DNA from: Eretmocerus hayati
Taxonomy: Eukaryota; Arthropoda; Insecta; Hymenoptera; Aphelinidae
Reading direction: 5' to 3'
Length of the DNA stretch: 64,000 bases
NCBI GenBank assembly: GCA_029851415.1
Contig: CM056743.1
Coordinates: 22,296,905 to 22,360,904 of the forward strand
The notes under the pieces are model-generated. The model was not told the origin of the DNA. It did no database searches and was given only the letters and a program-made list of their open reading frames with translations. This document shows, one piece after another, positions 49,601 to 61,042 of this stretch (the first letter of the stretch is position 1; each line of letters starts with the position of its first letter). The position numbers were made by a program, and so were the translations under genes.

Positions 49601-51081
49601 GTCAGCCAATGATGTTTGCTGGTTTCTGGGGTTACAGAATTATCGATTACTTTTGAAGATTGACGAAGGTATTACTTTGTACTTAGCAAAATATTCCCTT
49701 TGAGTGGTGGCATTTCACGTTATGACTCATGAGATGAATTTACTAGCTCTATTAATGTATGGAAAAAAGTTTGAGGATATATTTGTCATTTTTTTGATCG
49801 GATTATTGTATAAACGTGATTTTCACTGATGACCTTCTTAATTTTGCTCAGGGTTCACGGTAGTCTTGAACTACATTCATTTTCGGTCGAAGGGAGCGAC
49901 CAAAATACCTGCATGTGCAATGTATTTTAGAGGATCTTTTTCTGACAAGAATCAGAATCACATTCTGGGCCGTTATTAAAAAAAGTGAAACAAAGAATGA
50001 CCGTTTTCGTCGTAATTCTGTCATATCTCGGAAGGAACACATTCTATCGGAAAATGTGTAGGAAAATTCTCTATCAATCTTGAAGAATTTTCAGAAAATA
50101 TGGAATTCAAATTTGCGTGTACTTCCAGATAATTTCATAGAATCCATCAGAGCTAGAGTAATGTAAAGAAATGTTCATCAAAGCTTGCGTCCTACTCCCA
50201 TAGTAAATATATTCCTTTCCACCAGAGGTTCAAGAATTGCAATTTCGAAAATTAAAATAAAGTTCATAAAGCGTAACCTATTTGAACCTTCATTTCACAG
50301 CCTGTTCTTTTGACACAGACATTGCGCAAAACTCTTTGGCCGTCGGTCGAGAATTCTTCGAATTATTCATTGAACAACTTTATCCGCTTTCAAATTCTGG
50401 TGAAACCACTTCAAACTATTCTAGGCAGCATAATTACTCAAAACACTGAAATTCATTAATGTAATTTGTGATTAAATGTTACCAGGAACTGTTTACACTT
50501 CAATTCTCAGAATCAACTGGATCTAAATATTGGAAAGTTTCATAATGATTATCAGGAAATGTATTTTTTATGAGGTCGTGCGATAACATTCAACGTGCAA
50601 TAATACGTTGAAAGTTGTCACAGCGCAAAAATTCTGACTCCATTATTGAACTTGCCAGTATGAACGCATATTCATTCTGCGTCAAATCAACTCATTATCT
50701 ACTGGAAAAACTATCTAACATTGACAAGTCTTCTAAAAATGTCTCTAAAAATTTTGCAAGTGAACGATCACTCAAGTTAACAATCTGGAACGCAGAAGAT
50801 AGGTTATGTCATAGTTTCCAGAGATGAAATATTCCCTTTTCTCGTAAAATGCATTAATAGCATTTCATGACTCCTCGTGATGAGTTCCAGAGAACCACGA
50901 AACAAGGAAAATTCTGGATCAGGAGTATTGAGTCTTGTTGATCGATTCAAAAGGATTCCACACATGGAAAGAGCATCCCTTCAATAATTCATACCTCGAG
51001 ACGGGGGAATAGGAATACAGAAATACACTTTGAAAAATACTTTTCCCTTTATCAAAGAAAACTAAAAAGAAGTAAACTCAC
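43661..51081. other. Probable Dpr intron, no other gene recognised
   Basis: About 7.4 kb downstream (on the minus strand) of the Dpr exon. The donor at the exon's end requires an intron here. I could not find the following exon (second Ig domain). Contains a short (GAC)n at about 44881-44897. Confidence 0.45.
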
Positions 51082-51301
51082 CAACAACGTTGAGATGCAC
51101 AAAATGGCTCATGTGTGGGGTCGTAGATACTTGACATTCATAGATGCCAATGTCCCGCTGTTGGGGATACTTTATCTGTAGCGTCCAGTCTTCCGATGTA
51201 GACGTACCAACGTGATGTATCGCTCGGAAACGTTGGTCATTTGTGTACGTGTAACTTCCAATCGTCAGCAGATGGACATCTCTATGTCGTACCCACGAGA
51301 C
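51082..51301 (-). CDS. dpr: Internal exon of a Dpr-family immunoglobulin cell-adhesion gene
   Basis: A 220-bp exon encoding 73 residues from VSWVRHRDVHLLT to HFVHLNVV. The W of SWVR, then YTYTNDQRF, DWTLQIKY and DIGIYECQVSTTP (the D-x-G-x-Y-x-C signature with the second disulfide Cys) are diagnostic of the first Ig domain of Dpr proteins, neuronal surface receptors of insects that pair with DIP partners in synaptic matching. The splice acceptor TTTGCTTTACAG ends at 51302; the donor GTGAGT begins at 51081. Entry is phase 0 and exit phase 1. The exon lacks the first strand-B cysteine, which must be in the preceding exon at higher coordinates, outside or unrecognised. Which paralogue is not decidable from one exon. 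Confidence 0.88.
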
Positions 51302-52387
51302 CTGTAAAGCAAACATATGTAATACATGTTTAGTTCACTACTACAACAATGTTGCACGTATAGAATACGATTGTAGTTCTCGTATAGGCAATCTGGGAGG
51401 ATATTGCGTGCTATTCAAGATCGATGTGCGTGTTTGCACTTGAATGTAGTGTTCTGTTGTATGTTGCATTTTGTAGAACAGATCGATAGATAGTTGTAAG
51501 GTTTGCATGAATTCATCGAGTGGAGGAGAATTATGAATTCTGGACTTTGCTTTGGATTTGATTTCAATCGGTTGGGAATTGAATTTTGTAAAGGCTTTGA
51601 TTCCGATCCGTTGAAAAAAAAAGGTCATTTGACGGGTTTCACAAGATTGTTGATGGGAAATTTTTTGAAATAGAAAAATACGTTGTTTTGATACGTGATA
51701 GCATTCATAACAGATTCATACGCTGCTAGTCAAGTTCCATAGATAGATACATTTCAATATTGATTACAAATACGGTTGATTACCTCTTTGGAGCTGCAAG
51801 GTTCCTCCACTCGCAAAAGCAAATTGGGAGTGGGGGAAACCTATGACACCTGAAACCCAATGCTGGATCGATACAGTTTTACTTTCACCGCGCGGCTCTC
51901 ACCAAGATTCTTCAAGACTTTGCAGCTGCAGAGAGTTACTGTCAATATTCCTTTGATTTTGTTCTATCAATTTTCGGAATTATTCAAACATATGCGATCT
52001 GATTTCAACTAACTACATACTAGGATATGGAAAGAATTCAAAATTCTTATTGATTCGAGCTAGATGTTTACTTATACTCTTATACAAATTTGTATAAAAC
52101 AACATGAATGGGTTTGCATCAGTGCCATTCTTTGGTCTAATGAAAAATATTGGTAGCAACAAACAACAGCGGCTGTCACCATTCCGTGTTACAAGCTGTC
52201 TTCGAGAGCAGTCACATGAAAAAGACCCCGCACCAAATACATTATTTCTAGGCCCCTCAATTTTCCCCGAAACTTCACTCACAAGAAGATTGAAACGCGC
52301 ATTTGGAACTGATTACCTAAAATCTACGGGCTCATACAACCGTATTTGAATCCAACGTTATCCTCATACCAAGTTCGTCTAAACGCT
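51302..52387. other. Probable upstream Dpr intron
   Basis: AT-rich sequence immediately 5' (minus strand) of the Dpr exon. No second exon recognised. Confidence 0.45.
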
Positions 52388-52777
52388 TTAAGGCGATGCG
52401 GTCACCATGCAAGCTGAAAATCATTCCCAACTTTCTCCGATTCTGTTGCGATTTTGGCTAAACGACGAGCGCACGAATATTTGTTATTATCTAACTTAGA
52501 TTTATCTGCTCTTCGTCGAGCGCAAATTGCAATAGAATCGGAGAAAGTTGGGAATGGAAATGTGCGTATATTATAGGTTAGGAGGTTCCCGTGGCCGAGT
52601 TATTCCCACTTTTCTCCGATTCTCTTATGATTTGAGCTAAGCGACGGATTGAGGAATACAAGTTGGACAATAACAAGTATTCGAAAACTCGTCTCACCCT
52701 TTGAATCATCAAACTTTTCATGTAAGGTGTATTTTCAAAGTCCATGGTCACGATGCACGGTGGCCGCATCGCCTCAA
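52388..52777. mobile_element. TTAA-flanked MITE, copy 2
   Basis: Starts TTAAGGCGATGCGGTCACCA and ends GGTGGCCGCATCGCCTCAA. Same length class (390 bp) and shared interior with the copy at 32961-33349: TTGCGATTTTGGCTAAACGA against TTGCGATTTGGGTTAAACGA, and TTATAGGTTAGGA in both. Diverged, with one TTAA changed to TCAA. Confidence 0.75.
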
Positions 52778-53130
52778 CATTCGAGATTAGCGACATAAAT
52801 ACACCAATATTGTTCCCAAATCCATTTCAACCATTCCGAAGAGATTGATGAATACGACATTTAGAATGGGATTTTCATTCCTGAAGATTCCCCCTTCCAT
52901 GTCACTCAAAAATTCGTAGAATGTACATACCATCAATCTCTTTGAAATTTGGAAGCATTGTTCAACCTTTTTAGGCTGAAGGCTTTCTTCTCTCTGAGCA
53001 ATATCCACCGATTCATTTTGATCCCGGTAATTCTTGATTCGAGATTAGTTTTTCTCTCGTTTCTAACCTGTGATACCCTCTCTAGATCTCGAAACCGCTG
53101 CAACCGATCTCATTGAAGTTTTCAGAGATC

Positions 53131-53621
53131 AGGCGTCTTGCATTTTTTGACCCCCCCCCCCTCCCCCAAAAAAAAGTTTGGCAAATTTGAGCAAATCGAG
53201 ATGAGTAGGGTGCAATTGGAGAGAAATTCCCAAAAATTTTTTCATCTTGCGCAAATTGTTTGAAAATTAGACGATTGTGTCCCCATGACGTTACACGGTG
53301 CAAGTTATCTTAATGTCAAACAATTTGCGCAAGACGAAGAAAATTTTTGGGATTTCTTCTTCAATTGCACAAGACTTGTCTCGATTTGCTCGAATTCGCC
53401 TAACCTTTCTCTGGAGGGATCAAAGAAATTGCAAGACGCCATACAATAGCGGCAGTTGACGATTTTGTCGGAGTGACGTCACACAGCGCAAGTCATCAGA
53501 CTTTCAAACAATTTGCGCGAGATGAAAACAATTTTTCGGGATTCTTCATCCAATTGCACCCTACCTACCTCGATTTGTTCGAATTTGCCAAACATTTTTT
53601 TTAAAAAATTGCAAGATGCCT
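53131..53621. repeat. Foldback with duplicated right half
   Basis: Left end AGGCGTCTTGCATTTTTT; the first right end GAAATTGCAAGACGCC closes at 53440. A second, diverged right half follows at 53459-53621 (both halves contain GACGTTACAC or GACGTCACAC and CAAACAATTTGCGC), ending TTGCAAGATGCCT. A run of ten or more C lies at 53149-53162. So a foldback in which one arm has been tandemly duplicated. No coding content. Confidence 0.65.
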
Positions 53622-54039
53622 ATTATACAGAGGTACACTCGTCTCATTCTCAATACCATGTATTCAACCCTTTGTTGGAATCATCAAACTGAATATTGAG
53701 AATGCAACAAAATTTTTGAATAATTTTATAAAAACCGTCTACTAGCCTAAATCAGCTACTCAAATGGAATTTCCAAGATTATATATAAGAAATTTTCTCG
53801 TTCATTCTCATCTGACTGATGGATGCGAAAATTTGATCAAAGTTTCAAATTTGTCTGATGAATTAATCTTCTACCTTTTGATTTTTGCCACTTGGAAATT
53901 AGTGAGTGCTTCCATCAGTTTCTTTGAAATGTTGATGCATTATTCACCTTCTTGGAACAATGTGCTCAGTTCCTATTGAGCAAAATCTACCAATTAATTC
54001 TGATCCGAGAAGACTTTTAAAGTACCTAATATTCGGTTT

Positions 54040-54738
54040 GTCTATACGGCCGGACTCGCGTACGCGAAACGAGGGTTCTGGTGGACGACGCATGTGACGT
54101 CTTCGCCGGAAAAATCCCTAGGGAATCCGTCGCGTACGCAAAAGACCACGGCCCCTGGGCCCGACCTTCGAGTGCGCAAAAGGGCCCTTTCTTCGCGTAC
54201 GCGAAAAATTTTCCGGTTCGCGCACGCAAAGATTTTTGAGAGGCGGCTTTCCGAAATTTTTCGCGTACGCGAAGGACAAATCTTCGCGTACGCTATGAGG
54301 CCATGGGTTCGCGTGCGCGGAGATTTTGCAAGGTGTCGGTCCAAGTATGGAGAACAAACATATTTTTGCGTACGAGAAGAATTTCCTTTTTCGCATACGC
54401 GACAATGGCGTGGAATTGATTCTTCCATCAATATGAATTACGAGAGCGAAGGAAGACCATTCTTCACTTCGCGAGGTGCGTGTCCAAAAATCTTCGCGTA
54501 CGCGAAGGGGCCATGATTTCGCGTGCGCGAAGATTTTGCATAGTGTCGTTCCGAATATGGAGAACAGGCATATTTTCGCGTACGCAAAGAATTCCTGATT
54601 TTGCATACACGACAATGGCGTGGCATTAATTCTAACTCCAATACCAACTAATTTGTCGTGGGCGAGCAGCTAGCAAATCTGTGTAGATCACATTCACGTG
54701 AGGGAACAAAAAAGGCGAGCTACCCATTGGCTCGTTCT
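54040..54738. repeat. Left outer arm of the compound foldback
   Basis: About 14 TTCGCGTACGCGAA-like sites. It contains two tandem versions of a block with the markers GGTCCAAGTATGGAGAACA / TTCCGAATATGGAGAACAGG and CGACAATGGCGTGG, each followed by ATT-rich sequence. Complementary to the right arm, extending about 100 bp further outward. Confidence 0.7.
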
Positions 54739-55545
54739 ACATAGGGTCTGCTCAGTGCGTGAGCGTACGTGCATACGCTTGCGCTCAGAGCATTTAATCC
54801 AAGAAATTTCATGAAGCAGCCTTACCAGTCATCTTCTACTCAGAATTCCCTCACGGGAAGAGTTAGTTGATGATTGGTGGGCTCCGAGTGACATTATCGA
54901 GACAAAAAATCAAGTTTCTTCGTGTTTTTCTACAACCAATCAGAGAAAAACCCCAGCTTTGACCACCCTAATAGCTACGCGATCTTTCATTATTATCGGT
55001 GGAATACGGGACCCGCGTGAATGATTGATGGCGGTCTCCTAGTCACATTTTGGGGTGAGAAAAACAATTTCCTTCATGTTTTCTCATGAACAAGAAGGAG
55101 GAACCAGCAGTGGTGGCACCGCGAGCCTTTTCGGGGGAAAATCCAGGTTGAGCAACATTTTTGCAACTCAGTATCAGCATTGGTGACCACCCGTCTTAGT
55201 TTGCGAACACTGTAACTTTGTTTGGAATCAGAAACTAGGCAAGAGCAAGACGAGTGGTCACCAATCCAGATACTGAATCGCGAAACCCGTGCTTAACCTG
55301 AGTTTCTTTCCGAAAAGGCTCGCGTGGTCAACCCTGATGTTTTTCTCTATTTGCTCATGGAAAAACATGGAAAAACTTGATTTATTGGCTCGATAATGTC
55401 ACTCGCGGTCCACCAAGCATCAGCCAACTCTTAACTTGTGGAAATTCTGAGTGGAAAATGACTGGTGAGGCTGCTTCACGAAATCCCTGGCATCAAATGC
55501 TATGAGCGCAAGCGTATGCGCGTACGCTCACGCGCTGAGCGCATC
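54739..55545. repeat. Inner foldback unit A
   Basis: Left terminus TGCTCAGTGCGTGAGCGTAC, right terminus GTACGCTCACGCGCTGAGCG. Mirrored internal segments include GTGACATTATCGAG / CTCGATAATGTCAC and GCATTGGTGACCAC / GTGGTCACCAAT. The left arm has an extra ~180 bp that looks like an internal duplication. Confidence 0.65.
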
Positions 55546-55548
55546 TTA

Positions 55549-55842
55549 GGGTGTGTCCACAAATGAAGCGTACGCACTGCTCACGACTCACTGCGCATAC
55601 CCGCGGCTCACGTGCGCCATGCGCTGCTCATTGGATTTTAGCCGGAGAGACATGGATTTATTAGAAGATCGTCTATCATTTTCGGTTGCTAACCTCAAGT
55701 TCTGTATTGGATCCAGTCGGTAACAAGGGAATTCCATATCACTCGCAGGCTAAAATCCGATGAGGAGCGCATGGCGCACGTGAGCCGTGGGTATGCGCTG
55801 TGAGCCGTGAGCAGTGTGTACGCTTTATTTGTGGACACACCC
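55549..55842. mobile_element. Harbinger-like MITE nested at the edge of unit A
   Basis: Starts GGGTGTGTCCACAAAT and ends with its exact complement ATTTGTGGACACACCC, 294 bp, flanked by TTA at 55546-55548 and 55843-55845. Arms are about 110 bp (GCGTACGCACTGCTCACG and mirror). The empty site is visible in the related unit C, where GCGCATCCTATGTAGAAC is uninterrupted (57274-57291). Confidence 0.8.
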
Positions 55843-55885
55843 TTATGTAGAACGAGCCAATGGTCAGGTACGCGAAGGCTCGATC

Positions 55886-56655
55886 TACATAGGATGCGCT
55901 CAGTGCGTGAGCGTACGTGCATACGCTTGCGCTCAGAGCATTTAATTCAGGAAATTTCATGAAGCAGTCTTACCAGTCGTTTTTTACTTAGAATTTCCTC
56001 ACGGGAAGAGTTAGTTGAAGATTGGTGGGCTCCGAGTGACATTATCGAGACAAAGAATCGAGTTTCTTCGTGTTTTTCTACAACCAATCAGAGAAAAACA
56101 TCAGCGTTGACCACCCTAAAAGCTACGCGCTCATTCATTATCGGTGGAATACGGGACCCGCGAGAATAATTGATGGCAGTCTCCTAGTCACATTTTTGGG
56201 TCAGAAAAACAATTTCCTTCATGTTCTCTCAAGAACAAGAAGGAGAAACCAGCAGTGGCGGCACCGCGACCCTTTACGGGGGAAAATCCAGGTTCAGCAA
56301 CATTTTTGCAACTCAGTATCGGCATTGGTAACCAACCGTCTTAGTTTGCGAACACTGTAATTTTGTTCGGGATCAGAAACTAGGCAAGAGCAAGACGAGT
56401 GGTCACCAAACCAGATACTGAATCGCAAAACCCGTGCTTAACCTAAATTTCTTTCCGGAAAGGCTCGCGTGGCCAACCCTGATGTTTTTCTCTATTTGCT
56501 CATGGAAAAACATGGAGAAACTTGAGTTGTTGGCTCGATAAAGTCACTCGGGGTCCACCAAGCATTAGCCAACTCTTCTGGAAATTCTGAGTGGAAAATG
56601 ACTGGTGAGGCTACTTCACGAAATTCCCTACATCAAATGCTATCAGCGCAAGCTC
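55886..56655. repeat. Inner foldback unit B
   Basis: Close copy of unit A (GATGCGCTCAGTGCGTGAGC at its left end, same interior including the extra left-arm block). Its right terminus is merged with the left end of unit C (AGCGCAAGCTCATGCGCGTA then CGCTTGCGCT). Confidence 0.65.
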
Positions 56656-57285
56656 ATGCGCGTACGCTTGCGCTTGGAGCATTTGATGCAGAGAATATCA
56701 TGGAGCAGCCTTAGCAGTCGTATTTTACTTGGAATTTTGACAAGTGAAGAGTTATTGATGATTGTTGGGCCCCGAGTGACATTATCAAGCCAAAAGATTA
56801 AATTCTTTCATCTTTCCCCTTAAACAAATAGAGAAAAACATCAGCGGTGGCCGCGCGAGCCTTTTTGGAACGAAATCCAGGTTGAGCAACATTTTCGCGA
56901 TTTTGTATTCGGATTGGTGACCAGCCGTCTTAGCTTACGAAGACTGAAACCTTGTTTGGGATCAGAAACTTGGCAAGAGCAAGATGAGCGGTCACCAATT
57001 CGGATACTGAATCGTGGAAACGTTGCTCAACCTGTATTTTCTCCCGAGGAGGCTCGCGTTGCACCGCTGATGTTTTTCTGTATTTGTTTATGGTAAAACA
57101 TGAAGAAACGGGATTTTTTCCGATCGTTAATGTCACTTGGGGCTCACCAATCATCAACCAACACTTCACTTGTGAAAATTCTGAGTAAAAAAGACTGAGA
57201 CTCGGATGCTTCATAAAATTTTCTGCATCAAATGCTTCAAGCGCAAGCGTATGCGCGTACGCTCACACGATGAGCGCATCCTATG
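56656..57285. repeat. Inner foldback unit C
   Basis: Shorter relative of A and B, lacking the extra left-arm block. Ends GTACGCTCACACGATGAGCG, then CATCCTATGTAGAAC, the intact version of the site interrupted after unit A. Confidence 0.65.
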
Positions 57286-58095
57286 TAGAACGGGCCGAAG
57301 GGAGCACAATTTCGCGTACGCTAAGACTCAACGAGGCACCTTCCCAAATAATTTCGCGTACGCGAAGGGGATACGATTTTGCGTGCGCGAAATTTGTATG
57401 TCATTCACTCTCGCATTTTCAGTCAAAATGAATTTATAATCTCGGCTCCAAGATGGAAAACGCGAATGTGGTCTACACAGACCTGCTAGCTACTCGCCCG
57501 CCCCAATTAGTTCGTATTGAAGCGAGAATTAATTCCACACACAGTCGTATTCCACGCCATTGTCGCCTATGCAAAATCAGGAATTCTTCGTGTACGTGAA
57601 AATATGCATGTTCTCCATATTTGGACCGACACCTTGCAAAGTCTTCGCCTCGGTCTTCGCGCACGCGAAATCATGGCCCCTTCACGTTCGCGAAGATTTT
57701 CGAAACGGCTCTTGGCAAAGCCTTCGCGTACGCGAAAATTTTTGGACGCGCACCTCGCAAAGTGAAGAATGAGCTTCCTTCGCCCTCGTAGTTCGTATTG
57801 AAGCGAAAATAAATTCCACGCCATTGTCGCGTATGCGAAATGAGGAATTCTTCGCGTACGCGAAAATATGCCTGTTCTCCATATTTGGACCGACACCTTG
57901 CAAAGTTTTCGCGCACGCGAAACCATGCCCCTTCGCTTACGCGAAAGGGCCCTTTCTTCGCGTACGCGAAAAATTTCGGAAAGCCGCCTCTCAAAAATCT
58001 TCGCGTGCGCGAACCGGAAAATTTTTGTGAAACGGCTTTCCGAAATTCTTCGCGTACGCGACAAAGGGCTCTTTCGCGTGCGCGAAGGCTGGGCC
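57286..58095. repeat. Right outer arm of the compound foldback
   Basis: About 16 TTCGCGTACGCGAA-like sites. Carries the mirrored blocks CCACGCCATTGTCG and TGTTCTCCATATTTGGACCG twice (near 57555-57635 and 57818-57895), matching the tandem blocks in the left arm. Confidence 0.7.
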
Positions 58096-60869
58096 CAAGG
58101 GAATTCCTATCGAAAAGCGAATGTTTATGGAGAAAACTTATGAGGGTCATTGATTTGATTTTGAAATATTGTGCTATCTCCGTGGAAAAAACTCATTGTG
58201 ACATCTTCTCAGACTGTCCTCAAACATGGTTTTCACACGCCTTTAACATCTCGGTAAATCTATAAACCTTCATAGAACACTTAAAAACACATAAATACAT
58301 AGATAGATGGCTCTTATTCACATGGTGGAGAAAAATCAAGTATACAAATAAGGTCATAAATAGATATGAACACGTCATTGCATCCCCATTCGTACATGTT
58401 CAAATGGTCCAACATGGTAGGATCTTTTCACCGAACCATTGAAAATATCAAAATTATACTACAGGGCGTCAAAATAGAATAATCTTCCCGATTATGCAAG
58501 TAATCATACTTATTCTAAACAACTTAGTTGAACAAAACCAGGTCAACATAATTGTCACAAAAACCTGCTACAAAAAAAAAATCGTTTAACTCAGGAAAAT
58601 ATATTCCCAGAAGAAAGGTCAATTGATCTTACCAGCATGGTGGTAAGCGCAAATGAAGCTATGTCATGCTTTTGCATCAGCTGTATGAAAATAGTTGCAC
58701 CATACAGAAAGCTAGGCTATCTTCATACCTTATATTATATACCGAGTATACTGGTGGCTAACTCCGGACACGATAATCCACTTGTGCACCCCTTAAAATT
58801 GCAGGAAATGAAGCCTTTCAATGAAACCGTCGCCTACACAATACTCTTTCTCTTTCTGGGTGAGCAAATCAATAGTATGTCATTGCACGCTCACTATAAA
58901 GTCTGAGAGGGGCTTTGGTATATACTTGCTTGTATAAACCTATTCTACATTGCTGCTGGTCAGCCACACAGCGTCGCCACAATTAAATCTCCGTAAATCG
59001 ACCATATATAGCTAGGAAAGGCTTTACAATCCCGTTTGCATCAGTCCTGCAATGCATGCATCACAAATCAAGAGTGGGAGACAATCATATATATTATTCA
59101 TTCTTGTATAGAGGTATTTTCTGTCTATATATGTAGGTGTTTGTCGAGTGGGTGATTTGGGTTGAAGTGGAATTCGAGCATTGCGGCAATTGGCAAAAAT
59201 GGTTTGAGAGTGTTATACAGAGGCAAGAAACCTCATCGAGCGAATTTCGTATCTTTTCTTTATGAGCTCGAGCACGCCATTCATTTTTGAATGGGTTAGA
59301 AGAAATTGAGGCAGAAATTAGAACTCTCGGTAAGTAGTGCACGTTTTGGCTATTATATTTCAGTGTGCCATCATTTCCACACGACGCAATGAAATTTTTT
59401 TCGATGTAGAGTAGAAAGGTAAAATCAAATATTGCGATTATTTGGGTTGTACAATGGGATATGAATGCACTTATTTTGTTTTGATGCGGTATTTGCGTAA
59501 GCAAATTGATCTCTTTTTTAGCGTTTGACCGCAGCCATAACCTAAAATTTGTTTAATGACACTAGAGAAGGCAATTACTCGGTATGAATCCATCTCAAAA
59601 GGAAAGCGATTGATCCGTCCATCAATGTAATGTTCTAAATATTGGCATCTTTTTGAATCCAAACTGATGGCCCGTGATAGAGTGTTCGTGCTCAAATCTA
59701 CTTTTTCGTTTATAGCCGGAACTTTTGATTACGCTTGGGAAAACTTGATTCCCTTTGAATTTTTTCAATATTTTATGGAATTTCTGCTTTATTGCGTAGA
59801 AGAAGGTTTTCAAAATTCGATTGTATTGGATTCAGCAGGGAAATTTCTGATGAAAGAGATGGGGTGGGGGGTTAGTTTCCATCAGCTTCGACGGAGCTGA
59901 AAACTCAATGCCAAAAATTCTGAGTTAGCAACAAGGACAGTACGTATTGAAAGCGTATAGAATCCAATATCAATTGGAGGAAATTGAATTTTACTGCTAA
60001 ATACGAGCATACCGGCACTTTATTGTTGATTGAATAACGCTGCATTGTATGATCGAAATTCGTTGATTGGTGTGATCCAAGATTAATGAAGCTACAATGA
60101 TTTGACTGTTATCGAATCCTGGAAGACCGAAATATGACGTTTCTGCGTTGGAAGACGTATCAAGCATATAGAGTCCGTCAATGTCGAATCCAAATAGCTT
60201 CTGCAATAACCATTTTCTGAAAATTCCCATACGATTTGATTCCAATTTGACGAATGGAAATATAATATGTCTATAAGAGATTTTACGCCCGAAATTTTTT
60301 TTGTCCTCAACAGGCCTGTAATAGTGATTTTACCGAAAAATCGAAAACAGAGATTATCCTACCTTATTTTGCTCGTAACTCATGACTGCTTCAACTGATT
60401 TGGGATTCCCAAGGAGCATCCAAAAGATGACTACAAAACCCATCGATTGAATAGTCAAGAAATCTCTCTAGGTTATTTTTTGAATACCTCGGAGCTTCAA
60501 CATGAGGTTTGCTTGAAAGGAATTGAACCGGCTGTCGATCAACAAAGGTTTCAAAGATGTGGAGTATTGCGCATGCTCAGAAGATGCTAATTACTGAATA
60601 AAAAGTTACTTTAGAAATATCTTAGTACAAAAATGAGTATCTATTACACTCAAAAAATGACTCACAACAGCCATTTCTGATGTCAAATGATTTTGCGAAC
60701 ACAATGGAATAGGTTACGGGGTCCTAAATCAAAGCTTCGTCACGTAAATAGTCATTTTTTGAGTTTTTGAGATTTTTGTGCGGACTAAAAAAGCTCCAAT
60801 AGGAAACTCCAGAAGTCAGAAGGATAGCTGAAAATGTTTATGAAGGTATTTTATCAACATACAAACCGA
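58096..60869. other. No gene recognised
   Basis: AT-rich DNA without supportable exons, RNA genes or inverted repeats. The frame at 59094-59504 (136 codons, minus strand) shows no known domain. Confidence 0.4.
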
Positions 60870-60890
60870 CCCGCGTAGAAATTGAAAATA

Positions 60891-61042
60891 TTGGCGACAT
60901 GTCGCCGAGCTATCGCGAATTCCCATTTGCGACAGCTCTGCGATAGGTCGGCGATAGGTCGGCGACATGTCGCCAATATGATTTTGCGACAGCTCGCCGA
61001 CATATCGCCAAACCTGTATTTGCGACATGTCGCAAATTCGTC
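60891..61042. repeat. Clustered GCGACATGTCGC dyads, left end
   Basis: Within about 150 bp: GGCGACATGTCGCC twice, GCGACATGTCGC once more, plus GCGATAGGTCGGCGATAGG and GCGACAGCTC variants in alternating orientation. Mirrored at 63115-63266. Looks like multiple subterminal protein-binding sites. Confidence 0.65.

Larger units (their letters stand above)
54040..58095. mobile_element. Palindrome of palindromes, 4 kb compound foldback
   Basis: Outer arms (about 54040-54738 and 57286-58095) are reverse complements filled with variants of the 14-bp palindrome TTCGCGTACGCGAA. Between them lie three inverted-repeat units (54739-55545, 55886-56655 and 56656-57285) that share ends related to GCGCTCAGTGCGTGAGCG and its mirror. 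A Harbinger-like MITE sits at 55549-55842. No transposase frame; long ORFs here are by-products of stop-free repeats. GC-rich relative to the surroundings. Confidence 0.7.

Noticed and set aside
54042..58265. Long overlapping ORFs of 120-165 codons rich in FAYAK, SRTR and RVRE
   Set aside because: They are the translation of TTCGCGTACGCGAA in its frames, which contains no stop on either strand. Open length is a by-product of the repeat.
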